Shown here: one piece after another, positions 8,046 through 15,465 of the stretch
Numbering within the stretch: the first letter of the stretch is position 1
Layout: every line of letters starts with the position of its first letter
Assembly (NCBI GenBank): GCA_045655105.1
Contig: JAZOOQ010000043.1
Location: 3,240 to 67,239, forward strand
Length of the DNA: 64,000 nt
Source: RGIG4140 sp045655105
GTDB taxonomy: Bacteria > Pseudomonadota > Alphaproteobacteria > CAAHEQ01 > UBA3637
Reading direction: 5' to 3'
Notes under the pieces: generated by a model
Told to the model about the DNA's origin: nothing
What the model saw: the letters and a program-made list of their open reading frames with translations, nothing else
The model's database searches: none
Position numbers and translations under genes: made by a program

Positions 8046-8090
8046 GGGGTGGCTGGATTCGAACTAATGTAAGAATGAGTTGTTTTATCC
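8046..8090 (-). repeat. Degenerate, inverted partial copy of the structured repeat (copy C)
   Basis: GGGGTGGCTGGATT at 8046-8059 is identical to the reverse complement of the right end of copy A (2520-2651). It is followed by a weak AACT/AGTT hairpin where copy A has AAATTG/CAATTT, then TTTATCC as in copy A. CTGGATTCGAAC also looks like the reverse complement of a tRNA T-arm, but no cloverleaf can be completed. It again lies just downstream of a terminator. The rest of the 7968-8346 gap is AT-rich with nothing recognisable. Confidence 0.5.
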
Positions 8091-8346
8091 ATAGCAAACT
8101 TAAATAATTTAAGGGTTGTTGGGCATTGTTTTTTACTTAAAGAGGGAGAGTTGATTGTTTGAATAAAAGGATTGGGATAGCCTTTTTGTTAATATTTGAT
8201 AATTTTTTTTCTCTAGGTTATTGAAATTTTTATTTATTTTCTTATTTTTTTTATGAAAAACTTATTGACGTTTAAAATATTTTTTGATACTTTGAAAAAG
8301 TTAGGGGTATGTTCCCGTTCTTTGTAGGTAACAAAAGAGAATTTCG

Positions 8347-9276
8347 ATGCTGAAAAAGAAAAACGAAATGGAAAAGGGGAGATCAGTTGCAGATACTTTG
8401 GGTGGTGGTGCACTGATTGGTGTTTTATCATTAGGTGGTGTGTATGGATATAACCATGCGATGTGTTTGTATCGTGAAGCTGAAACATTGGATCAGTTGA
8501 GCGTTCTTGTTGCGGGCAGTCGTTCGTTTGATATTCCGCTTCATTTCGGTGAATTGACCGTTCTTGAAGATGGAAAATATGCACCTTATATTGTTCCAAT
8601 TAGAGAGGTTGTTTCAAAAGTTAATTATCGTTCAAGTCAAACGGCATATGACGCTGGTTTGGTTGATGATGATGGTGAGGTCGGCGGTGTGACGCTTCAT
8701 GATGTGCGTGAATATGAATCGTTTGACACAGCTTTGAACACGCCGGTTTGGGTTCGGGCGGAAGATGAAAAGAATTGGTCAGTTCGAATAACTGGTCTTT
8801 CTTACTCTGTGTGTGAAAAATTGTTACAAAAACACGATTTAGGTTTTGATTATGCTTATGTCGCACATCGAAACGATTCTGATAATTCACCAATAGATCC
8901 TGAATATGGTGATTTTTCAATGGTTGATAGCTCAAATAAATATGCTAACCCTCAAAAAAAATTAACGGGAGGTGTTTCAACAGAAAAACAAATTGAAAAG
9001 GTTTGTTCTATGATTGATTCGGCAAAAGGAAAAACCTCTTTAGCTCAAACATATATTAGTAATGTTAATAATGTTAAAGTAGCTGGCATTGCTTTTGGCT
9101 CTGATGAAGGTCCTTGTTATGATAAAAAAAGCTTGGCTTGTATGGCTTATGGGGCTAGATTATATAACCCAGAAACAGAAAAAAAAGACATACCACTTCA
9201 AACACTGGTGCTTCATTTTGGATCTGGTGGTTTAGATTCAAGTGTCTCATCCATTTCTCCAGCTGCAATGGATTAA
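8347..9276 (+). CDS. Type IV pilin-like protein
   Basis: A 309-residue protein whose start resembles a class III prepilin: a basic leader ending MEKG, then RSVADTLGGGALIGVLSLGG, a hydrophobic stretch of about 20 residues. The usual Glu at mature position 5 is Asp here. The rest is a soluble domain with Cys residues (GPCYDKKSLACMAYGAR near residue 260) that could form a disulfide loop as in pilins. No prepilin peptidase or assembly ATPase is in this window. The second Met at residue 8 could be the true start, giving a very short leader. Pilin-like is an inference from the N-terminus. Confidence 0.55.
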   Translation: MLKKKNEMEKGRSVADTLGGGALIGVLSLGGVYGYNHAMCLYREAETLDQLSVLVAGSRSFDIPLHFGELTVLEDGKYAPYIVPIREVVSKVNYRSSQTAYDAGLVDDDGEVGGVTLHDVREYESFDTALNTPVWVRAEDEKNWSVRITGLSYSVCEKLLQKHDLGFDYAYVAHRNDSDNSPIDPEYGDFSMVDSSNKYANPQKKLTGGVSTEKQIEKVCSMIDSAKGKTSLAQTYISNVNNVKVAGIAFGSDEGPCYDKKSLACMAYGARLYNPETEKKDIPLQTLVLHFGSGGLDSSVSSISPAAMD

Positions 9277-9332
9277 CAATATATCTGAAAAAAATTTTAA
9301 AGCCGATGAATAATTAACGAAATGGATTTATA

Positions 9333-9740
9333 ATGAAGAGATATTTTAATTTGATATTATTTGCATTGATGTTTGTTCCTGCTATTGGTTTTGCGGCAAG
9401 TTCAGAACTGTTGATTCAAACAGATCGTCATTGGAATCAACAACCAATTAACCCACTTCATATTAATCAACCACAAGTAACAGTTTTAAGAATCAAAATC
9501 GCTGTTGGCGAAAAATTAGAAATGCACAAGCACCCAGTTTTAAATATTGGATATTTAACAAAAGGAGAATTATCGGTTTATTCTGATAAAGGAGATGTTT
9601 TAGTGCTGAAGGCTGGTGATCCTATTGTTGAATTGGTTGATACTTGGCACTATGGCGTTAATACAGGGGATCAAGAAGCTGAAATTGTTGTCACCTATGT
9701 GGGCGAAAAAGAGGATAGTTTAACCATCTATAATAAATAG
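9333..9740 (+). CDS. Secreted cupin-domain protein
   Basis: A 135-residue protein with a cleavable signal peptide (MKRYFNLILFALMFVPAIGFA). The mature part is a single cupin barrel: VGEKLEMHKHPVLNIGYLTKGEL holds the first metal-site histidines and VELVDTWHYGVNTGD holds the second motif with its His. Family members bind small ligands or metals, and the substrate is not deducible. It is probably periplasmic. A terminator follows 24 bases after the stop. Confidence 0.75.
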   Translation: MKRYFNLILFALMFVPAIGFAASSELLIQTDRHWNQQPINPLHINQPQVTVLRIKIAVGEKLEMHKHPVLNIGYLTKGELSVYSDKGDVLVLKAGDPIVELVDTWHYGVNTGDQEAEIVVTYVGEKEDSLTIYNK

Positions 9741-9764
9741 CTTAAGTAAAGAAACATTAAATCA

Positions 9765-9794
9765 AAAGCTCTCGATATATTGGGAGCTTTTTTT
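9765..9794 (+). terminator. Rho-independent terminator after the cupin gene
   Basis: AAAGCTC (9765-9771) pairs with GAGCTTT (9784-9790) and a T-run follows. The loop region closely matches that of the terminator at 7990. Confidence 0.8.
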
Positions 9795-9882
9795 TAGAGT
9801 AGATTCAAGGTTATGGTTAATTTATTATTGTATTTTCATTTTTCTAAAGATATACTAAGAAAAATTTGAAGAAAAGGAGCTA

Positions 9883-10704
9883 ATGATGCAAAAAAAGATT
9901 ATTGTGGCGATTTGTTGTTTTTTAAGTGGTTATTTGTTCACTTTAGGATATATAAATAAAGAAGCATTACTAGAATATGGTTCAAATTTTTCTTCCAAGA
10001 TTTTTAAATCTGAAGAACCTTTAAAAAAGAATCGATTTCTTTTAATGATCAGCAGTTGGAAAAGACCGATGCTGTTATCTGGTCAAATATTAAGATTTAT
10101 GAACCAAACCTATGATAATTATAAAATCAGCGTTTCAATTAAAGGAACACCGGAAGATTGGATTAGATCAACTTTTATGAAAGAGTGGCAACCCTTTATT
10201 GATAAAGGGAGTTTGCTTGTTCGATTTGATGAAAACAAAGAACAGTTAAGCAATTTATTAGATACAATCAGAAATATTCCATTAGATGAATATGATTACT
10301 TTTGCAAAATTGATGATGATGATTGGTATGCTCCTAATTATTTAGAAGAAGTTAACAGATATTTAAATAAAGAAAAAGATATTGATATTTCTTCAACACT
10401 GAATATGGTAATTTTAGATAACGGGGACGATCAAGTAAAAATGTATTATAGTCCATTGGATTGGTCTGGGCAAACGATTTGCATTTCAAGACCAATGGCA
10501 AAAGCACTGCTTGAAATTGAAGAAAATCCAGCAGCATATGAGCCACTTTATCCTGCTTCAGAAGTTTTGCGTTTAAGATCAAACAAAGAAGATGCTTTAA
10601 TTCATCACTTTATTCGCGCAATTGGTGGCAAGCCTCAAGAACGAGATACCCCGAAAACAGATATAATTTATGGGCGACAATATCCTTCAATTACAAGATA
10701 TTAA
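9883..10704 (+). CDS. Membrane-anchored glycosyltransferase, GT2/GT-A-like
   Basis: A 273-residue protein with an N-terminal signal-anchor (about residues 5-24, IIVAICCFLSGYLFTLGYI) and a GT-A type domain. FLLMISSWKRPMLLSGQI is the nucleotide-sugar binding start of the fold, and YFCKIDDDDWYAPNY (about residues 141-155) carries the metal-binding DxD motif. Acceptor and sugar are unknown. GAAAAGGAGC precedes tandem ATG codons at 9883 and 9886. It is convergent with cysS across a shared terminator. Confidence 0.7.
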   Translation: MMQKKIIVAICCFLSGYLFTLGYINKEALLEYGSNFSSKIFKSEEPLKKNRFLLMISSWKRPMLLSGQILRFMNQTYDNYKISVSIKGTPEDWIRSTFMKEWQPFIDKGSLLVRFDENKEQLSNLLDTIRNIPLDEYDYFCKIDDDDWYAPNYLEEVNRYLNKEKDIDISSTLNMVILDNGDDQVKMYYSPLDWSGQTICISRPMAKALLEIEENPAAYEPLYPASEVLRLRSNKEDALIHHFIRAIGGKPQERDTPKTDIIYGRQYPSITRY

Positions 10705-10721
10705 TTCTGATCATAAAAAAA

Positions 10722-10748
10722 GAGCCACTCTTAACGAGTGGCTTTTTT
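10722..10748. terminator. Bidirectional terminator between the glycosyltransferase gene and cysS
   Basis: GCCACTC and GAGTGGC pair perfectly around TTAAC, with an A-run on the left and a T-run on the right, so it serves both convergent genes. Confidence 0.85.
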
Positions 10749-10761
10749 AATAGGGTTAAAT

Positions 10762-12183
10762 TTAAAGTTTAATTAACTCAATTTCTTTATTTGGTAAATC
10801 TTTTACACCAACACCAAGAGCAGCCAGTTTATCTCTGATTTCATCAGATTTTGCCCAATTTTTTGTAGCTCTGGCTTCTTTGCGTTGTTCTAAAAGATCG
10901 GCGATTTCTGGAGTGACTTCAACAGAAGGTGTTTGTTTGGCTTCAATATTTTTTAATTCCAAATTAAACACGCTGTCTACATGCAACAAATAGGCAAGGC
11001 GAACAGCTTCGCTTTTTTTGTTATCTTTTAAAACACCCCACATATGAGAAATAGCAAGCGGTGTTTTAATATCATCAAATAAATAATTGTTGAATTCTGA
11101 TTTTAAGTTTTCAACTTCTTTGTTTTCATCTTCAGTTAATGAAGTATTATTCACTTTAGCTTTTAAAGAGGCGATGGCATCACATAAGTTTTCATAAGCT
11201 TTTTTAGCGCCATCTAAAGCTTCATCTGAAAAAACGGCAGAACTACGATAATGAGAAGTCAATGTGAAATATTTATAATGCATTGGCAAATAGCCCATTT
11301 CTTTTAAGGTATCAATGGTTGTTTTGCCTCCCGTTGATTTACTCATTTTACCAGATTTTGTGTTCAAAAATTCCATATGTAACCAATAGTTGACCCATTC
11401 GTGACCTAAATGAGCTTCACTTTGGGCAATTTCATTTTCGTGGTGCACAGGAATATGATCAATGCCACCACAGTGGATATCAATACGTTCACCCAAATAT
11501 TTTGTTGACATAGCAGAGCATTCAATATGCCAGCCAGGGTAACCACGACCCCATGGGCTATCCCATTGTAAAATTTGATTTTCAAATTTAGAAGAGGTAA
11601 ACCATAAAACGAAATCAGAGTCATTTCGTTTATTTAAATCTTGCTCTGTTCGAGCGCCATGTTTTAAATCTTCGCGATTTTGCCCAGAAAGAGCGCCATA
11701 TTTTTCAAATTTAGCCGTATCAAAATAAACATTGCCATTTGAAAAATAAGCAAAACCTTTGTCTTCTAAAGATTTGACGAATTTAATCATATCTTCAATA
11801 TGTTCAGTGGCGCGGCAAACAATGGTTGGGCGTTTTAAGCCAAGTTCTTGTGTGTGTCTGAAAAAAGTATCTTCATAATGTCTGGCAATTTCCATAACGC
11901 TTTTTTTCTCGCGTTCAGCAGCGATCAGCATTTTATCTTCGCCTTCATCATTATCATTTGTTAAATGCCCAACATCTGTTACATTCATAACGTGTTTCAC
12001 TTTATAACCAGCCAAACGTAAAGTATTGGCAATCAAGTCTTCAAAGATATATGTGCGAAGATTGCCGATATGTGCATAAGAATAGACTGTTGGCCCACAG
12101 CAATACATTGTGACCATTTTTTCATTTATTGGTTTAAATTCTTCTTTGTTTCTTGTCTTTGTGTTATATAAATAAACAGTCAT
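10762..12183 (-). CDS. cysS: Cysteinyl-tRNA synthetase
   Basis: A 473-residue class I aminoacyl-tRNA synthetase that charges tRNA-Cys in the cytoplasm. CCGPTVYSYAHIGNLRT carries a zinc-ligand Cys and the HIGH-type motif (AHIGN), HIECSAMS and HCGGIDHIPVHHENE are the cysteine-specific zinc site segments, and KMSKSTGG is the KMSKS loop. Length is normal for the family. Its mRNA has a leader of about 140 bases encoding a Cys-rich peptide followed by an intrinsic terminator, so cysteine supply is predicted to control it by attenuation. Confidence 0.97.
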   Translation of the reverse strand: MTVYLYNTKTRNKEEFKPINEKMVTMYCCGPTVYSYAHIGNLRTYIFEDLIANTLRLAGYKVKHVMNVTDVGHLTNDNDEGEDKMLIAAEREKKSVMEIARHYEDTFFRHTQELGLKRPTIVCRATEHIEDMIKFVKSLEDKGFAYFSNGNVYFDTAKFEKYGALSGQNREDLKHGARTEQDLNKRNDSDFVLWFTSSKFENQILQWDSPWGRGYPGWHIECSAMSTKYLGERIDIHCGGIDHIPVHHENEIAQSEAHLGHEWVNYWLHMEFLNTKSGKMSKSTGGKTTIDTLKEMGYLPMHYKYFTLTSHYRSSAVFSDEALDGAKKAYENLCDAIASLKAKVNNTSLTEDENKEVENLKSEFNNYLFDDIKTPLAISHMWGVLKDNKKSEAVRLAYLLHVDSVFNLELKNIEAKQTPSVEVTPEIADLLEQRKEARATKNWAKSDEIRDKLAALGVGVKDLPNKEIELIKL

Positions 12184-12211
12184 TTTATGTTCCCTTTATG
12201 TTTTTTTAGTT

Positions 12212-12238
12212 AAAAAAAGCAGCTTGAAAAAAGCTGCC
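12212..12238 (-). terminator. Attenuator terminator in the cysS leader
   Basis: On the minus strand AAGGCAGCTT-type sequence forms a stem: GCAGCTT and AAGCTGC (12219-12225 and 12231-12237) pair perfectly with a 5-base loop and seven Ts follow. It lies between the leader peptide stop and the cysS start, 29 bases before the cysS ATG. GCTGCC upstream (complement of 12273-12278) can pair instead with the terminator's own GGCAGC (complement of 12233-12238), giving the antiterminator. Confidence 0.82.
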
Positions 12239-12283
12239 TTTTGGAATAAATGTATAGCTGAAAATCAGCCCCGGCAGCATGGC

Positions 12284-12328
12284 TTAGGAGGTTTGACAAC
12301 AGCAACAACAGTTAAAGTTTATATACAT
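12284..12328 (-). CDS. Cysteine leader peptide controlling cysS
   Basis: A 14-codon frame on the minus strand encodes MYINFNCCCCCQTS and then TAA. Five successive Cys codons (four TGT, one TGC) are most unlikely by chance. AAAAGGATT stands upstream as a ribosome-binding site. Together with the downstream terminator and competing antiterminator pairing this is a ribosome-mediated attenuator: a ribosome stalled at Cys codons for lack of charged tRNA-Cys should favour the antiterminator and expression of cysS. The peptide itself probably has no other role. Confidence 0.88.
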   Translation of the reverse strand: MYINFNCCCCCQTS

Positions 12329-12355
12329 TTTTAATCCTTTTTTAATATGTTTTTT

Positions 12356-12384
12356 ATTTTCTTATGATTTCATCTTTTTGTCAA
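12356..12384 (-). promoter_or_regulatory. Likely promoter of the cysS attenuator transcript
   Basis: On the minus strand TTGACA (complement of 12379-12384) is a consensus -35 box; 17 bases on is GAAAAT (12356-12361), a weak -10. Transcription would start about 20 bases before the leader peptide ATG. Nothing else recognisable is seen between 12385 and 12735. Confidence 0.45.
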
Positions 12385-12735
12385 GCAATAAATTTTATTT
12401 AATAAAAATTATTTATCTATATGGAACGCCTATAGAAATTAAACCTTAAATAATATCTATTATTTCTTCGTTGATGTTCTCTCGATTCGGGTGTTTTTAA
12501 TTGCAGGCGTTGGCAAAGAGTTTTAAAAAGCATCTTTTTTTTAAGGCGCGCAATTTCATTTTATATCATAAAGTTAAACAAGAGTCAAATATCTTGGAAA
12601 ACAAGTCGAATGTTTGACAAAAACAAGATAAATTTTCTTTATTTTTCAAAAAGTTGTATTAAAATTCTTTTTGTTATGATAAATTTTAATTGGCTTAAAA
12701 TATTTTAAGCTTGTATTGATTAAAAAGGAGGAAAT

Positions 12736-13371
12736 ATGATTTATGAAAGTTTAAAAACTGAACGTCCATATCCAAGAGAAGAAGATTTTATTCGTCCAGG
12801 ATGTGGATTAGATGGTCATGCTTATATGTCGGCAAAAACTGATTATGAAGTGTATGCTAATTCTGGTTATGGCGTTTGGAAAGATGAAGAAACGGGCGAG
12901 GTATTGTTTACAGAGCGTTCGGAATTTATTCCTGCCAATAGTTTTTATTGCAGTGGGCAAGGCGAGTGGGAAACAACTTATACAGCTCATTTCCCTTTAA
13001 AAGAAGGTCAAACCCCAGAGCAAGCTTTTAAGGAAAGAGAACGGTTAGATGCTGAAAAACAGCAATTACGCAATGCTCAACAGGCAAGAGCGCAAAAGAT
13101 GAGCGAGCTTTCTCCCGAAATTTATAAAAGACTGAAAGATCGATTTGAAACGCTTAAAAGGAAGTCTGAAATCGAATTAAACCAGCAATTTGATCAAGCT
13201 GTTCAGTTGGCTTTAAAGCAAGAAAACAGAAAAAAGCAACTTGAAAAAAGAAATCAAGATCCGTTGTGGCAAGCAACAAGAGCAGCAGCCAAAATTTTGA
13301 TTGCTCAAAATCAACAAAGTCAGGCCAGTTTGTTGATTAAGAATTATTTAAAACACCATGAGAATGGATAA
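12736..13371 (+). CDS. Hypothetical protein with coiled-coil C-terminal half
   Basis: A 211-residue protein I do not recognise. The first 90 residues are rich in aromatic and acidic residues (YANSGYGVWKDEETGEVLF, SFYCSGQGEWETTY) and look like a small globular beta domain. Residues 95-175 are Glu/Lys/Gln/Arg-rich and predicted to be a long helix or coiled coil. There is no signal peptide or membrane segment. AAAAGGAGGAAAT before the ATG is a very strong ribosome-binding site. It stands alone and ends at a bidirectional terminator shared with the XRE gene. Confidence 0.7.
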   Translation: MIYESLKTERPYPREEDFIRPGCGLDGHAYMSAKTDYEVYANSGYGVWKDEETGEVLFTERSEFIPANSFYCSGQGEWETTYTAHFPLKEGQTPEQAFKERERLDAEKQQLRNAQQARAQKMSELSPEIYKRLKDRFETLKRKSEIELNQQFDQAVQLALKQENRKKQLEKRNQDPLWQATRAAAKILIAQNQQSQASLLIKNYLKHHENG

Positions 13372-13388
13372 GATTGGTTTTTAGAACG

Positions 13389-13420
13389 AAAAGCCTCAAT
13401 CATTCATTGGGGCTTTTTTA
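13389..13420. terminator. Bidirectional terminator between two convergent genes
   Basis: AAAAGCC...CAAT and ATTG...GGCTTTT pair around ATTC, with a T-run on the right and an A-run on the left. It overlaps the stop of the minus-strand XRE gene. Confidence 0.75.
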
Positions 13421-13726
13421 TTTTGAAGAGCTTTCTTGTTTTAAAACGGCTTTAACGGCATTTAGAAGATCAAATTCTTGTTGTGTGACCGTGAGGCGTG
13501 GTTGATATTCCCAAAGCTCTTTTTCTGATATATCGCCAGACATGAAATCAAGAAAAGCCTCTTTTTCAAATTCCAAAAATTTGGCGGTTTTTTTAATATG
13601 AGAAACTTGAAATTTCCAAGTTCCTTTTTCAAGGTCGTTCATTCTGGTTGGATGAACGTTTAATAAAAGTGCTAATTGACGTTTGCTTTTTTTAAGTTCT
13701 TTTAATCTTCTTGATAACCAATGCAT
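13418..13726 (-). CDS. XRE-type helix-turn-helix DNA-binding protein
   Basis: A 102-residue cytoplasmic regulator. The helix-turn-helix spans about residues 12-60: KRQLALLLNVHPTRMNDLEKGTWKF has the usual pattern of a second helix and recognition helix, and HIKKTAKFLEF forms the last helix. The C-terminal 40 residues may serve dimerisation. An AAGGAGAC ribosome-binding site precedes the ATG. A 14-bp perfect inverted repeat 68 bases upstream of its start is a candidate autoregulatory operator. Confidence 0.82.
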   Translation of the reverse strand: MHWLSRRLKELKKSKRQLALLLNVHPTRMNDLEKGTWKFQVSHIKKTAKFLEFEKEAFLDFMSGDISEKELWEYQPRLTVTQQEFDLLNAVKAVLKQESSSK

Positions 13727-13793
13727 CTTTGTCTCCTTAAATTTTTATAAAACTTTAGCTCTGATTTTTGGTGTTGTCAAATAAAATATAATA

Positions 13794-13832
13794 AAAAATG
13801 ATATACTCTTGGCGCTAAAGTATATCATTTTT
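13794..13832. promoter_or_regulatory. 14-bp perfect inverted repeat, candidate operator upstream of the XRE gene
   Basis: AAAAATGATATACT (13794-13807) and AGTATATCATTTTT (13819-13832) are perfect complements around CTTGGCGCTAA. A and T runs flank both sides, so it could also work as a weak bidirectional terminator. The gene that ends upstream on the same strand already has its own stronger terminator at 13875-13898, which favours an operator role. Confidence 0.5.
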
Positions 13833-13874
13833 CGAAATTTATTTAATAAAAAGGTTTTATTTTTTTTAATAAGA

Positions 13875-13898
13875 AAAGCGCCTTAAAAAAGGCGCTTT
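13875..13898 (-). terminator. Terminator of the degenerate HD-domain gene
   Basis: AAAGCGCCTT and AAGGCGCTTT pair perfectly around AAAA. It lies 19 bases beyond the minus-strand stop at 13917, and the T-rich side follows in the minus direction. Confidence 0.8.
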
Positions 13899-13916
13899 AA
13901 GTTTTGTAAAGAGAAA

Positions 13917-14516
13917 TTAATCACGTTGATTACCCATATTTTTTTGCATCATGGTAATTTTATGTAATCCCTCATTTTTTGTTTGAGATGCAATACGGTA
14001 AAGTTCTGGATTTACTTCTTTTAATGCTTCAACCATAAGCATGCGAGTTTGAAAATATTCTTGATGCCAAGAAAGAGGTTTGTTTGGATTTGGTTTATCT
14101 CTTGAAACTTCAAAGTTCATAATCTTTTCGGCAAGTAAAATTTCTTGTGCTTGGTGAGATAATCCTTTTGCCCATTGAGCTTTTTCTTCCCATTGCTTAA
14201 TTTTTGTTTTATTTTTATCTTCAGGTTCAGAAGCTAATTCTTGAATAACAGATAAAACTTTTTCACCTGCAATTTTTTTTACATCAGTTTCTGTTAATGG
14301 AGCAACACCATCTGCAATGCGTTTCTTTTCAAAACATTTGTGGAGCAGGGCTGCTAAAACAGCGGTTTCTTTTTCATCTCCTGTTAAGGTGGAGTGAGCT
14401 TTAACGATATTTGTTGTTCCTTTTACTTGGTCTAACATAACAAGACCGCCACCATAAACAACGCCACTGTGTAATTTTTCGGCATAATATAGACATTTAT
14501 TTTCTAACTCTGTCAT
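13917..14516 (-). CDS. Degenerate HD-domain (RelA/SpoT hydrolase-like) protein
   Basis: A 199-residue protein resembling the N-terminal hydrolase domain of RelA/SpoT and MESH1 proteins. AEKLHSG near the start, AVLAALLHKCFE (where active members have an HD pair), and ILLAEKIMNFE (where active members have a KLADRLHN-type helix) occur in the right order. The metal-binding His-Asp pair is His-Lys here, so (p)ppGpp hydrolase activity is unlikely. The start at 14516 is chosen because AAAAGGAG precedes it; a longer frame reaching 14561 lacks a binding site. It stands alone with its own terminator. Confidence 0.55.
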   Translation of the reverse strand: MTELENKCLYYAEKLHSGVVYGGGLVMLDQVKGTTNIVKAHSTLTGDEKETAVLAALLHKCFEKKRIADGVAPLTETDVKKIAGEKVLSVIQELASEPEDKNKTKIKQWEEKAQWAKGLSHQAQEILLAEKIMNFEVSRDKPNPNKPLSWHQEYFQTRMLMVEALKEVNPELYRIASQTKNEGLHKITMMQKNMGNQRD

Positions 14517-14610
14517 AGTAATTCTCCTTTTGATATGCGAAATACGAACTAATAATACCATAATAGAGTGATATTGTCAACTTTTTCATATATTGTTAAT
14601 TGATAAATTT

Positions 14611-15465
14611 TTAATCATGTTGCCTTGAAGCAGAAATAATTTTTTTAAGGTATTCATGAGGCAGTTTCACTTGGCCTTTCCCAACTCCTAAACGAACGCC
14701 AGGATGCGCATTTTCGCCATGATAATCAGAACCGCCACTTTTAAGTAATCCAAGTTCATCAGCCATCTCATTGTATAGCTTCATTTCTTCTAAACTCATA
14801 TCCGAATGTTGCACTTCAATTCCTTGTAGCCCTTTATCTTTTAATCTTTTAACTTCAAGATAAAGATCTTGCCCTTTTAAACGGATAAGGCAAGGATGTG
14901 CTAATATGCTTACGGCACCTGTTTCCCTGATAAAATTGATAATTTCTTCTGGGCTTGGGGATTTTTGCTTCACATAAGCTGGGCATCCTTTATTTAAAAG
15001 TTTTTTATACCCAGTTTCTTTATCAGGAATTTGTTTTGTGTTATATAAGAAGTTAACAATATGAGGTTTGGCTAGTAGAGGTCTTAAATTGCCTTGTTCA
15101 TCATAAGCAACTTCATTAAACGTAATTGAAAAGCCTAGTTTTGATAATTTATCAATTCGTTGTTCGCAAGCTTCAATTCGATAAGATTTCAAAAGGCGTT
15201 GGCGTTCATAATAAGGCGATAAATCTTGAATGTTAAGAGCCAAAATTTCAATTGTTGCTGGATGATCAACACTAAATTCGCATCCATTTATGGCCTTTAT
15301 ATTTGGATATTTTAAAGCTTCCTTTTGAAAAGAAACGCAACCTTCAACTGAATCATGATCTGTAAGCGCTAATCCCGTTAATCCAATATCATGAGCTTTT
15401 TTTAAAAGTTCTGCCGGCGTATCTGAACCATCTGAAAAGCAAGAGTGTGTATGTAAATCAATCAT
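14611..15465 (-). CDS. PHP-domain phosphoesterase (RNase AM / YciV-like)
   Basis: A 284-residue metal-dependent phosphoesterase. The PHP motifs are visible in order: MIDLHTHSCFSDGS, LTDHDSVEG, GCEFSVDH, SILAHPCLIRL, and GSDYHGENAHPG near the C-terminus. E. coli YciV (RNase AM) of this family trims 5' ends of RNA and releases phosphate from 3',5'-bisnucleotides, so a role in RNA or nucleotide turnover is likely. Its ATG overlaps the end of the upstream ankyrin gene, indicating translational coupling. Confidence 0.88.
   Translation of the reverse strand: MIDLHTHSCFSDGSDTPAELLKKAHDIGLTGLALTDHDSVEGCVSFQKEALKYPNIKAINGCEFSVDHPATIEILALNIQDLSPYYERQRLLKSYRIEACEQRIDKLSKLGFSITFNEVAYDEQGNLRPLLAKPHIVNFLYNTKQIPDKETGYKKLLNKGCPAYVKQKSPSPEEIINFIRETGAVSILAHPCLIRLKGQDLYLEVKRLKDKGLQGIEVQHSDMSLEEMKLYNEMADELGLLKSGGSDYHGENAHPGVRLGVGKGQVKLPHEYLKKIISASRQHD

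Noticed and set aside
8046..8120. tRNA gene suggested by GGATTCGAAC
   Set aside because: No acceptor stem, D-arm or anticodon arm can be formed; it is better explained as a fragment of the structured repeat.
13741..13916. CRISPR-like pair of palindromes
   Set aside because: The two hairpins differ in sequence and no repeat-spacer periodicity exists; they are one terminator and one probable operator.
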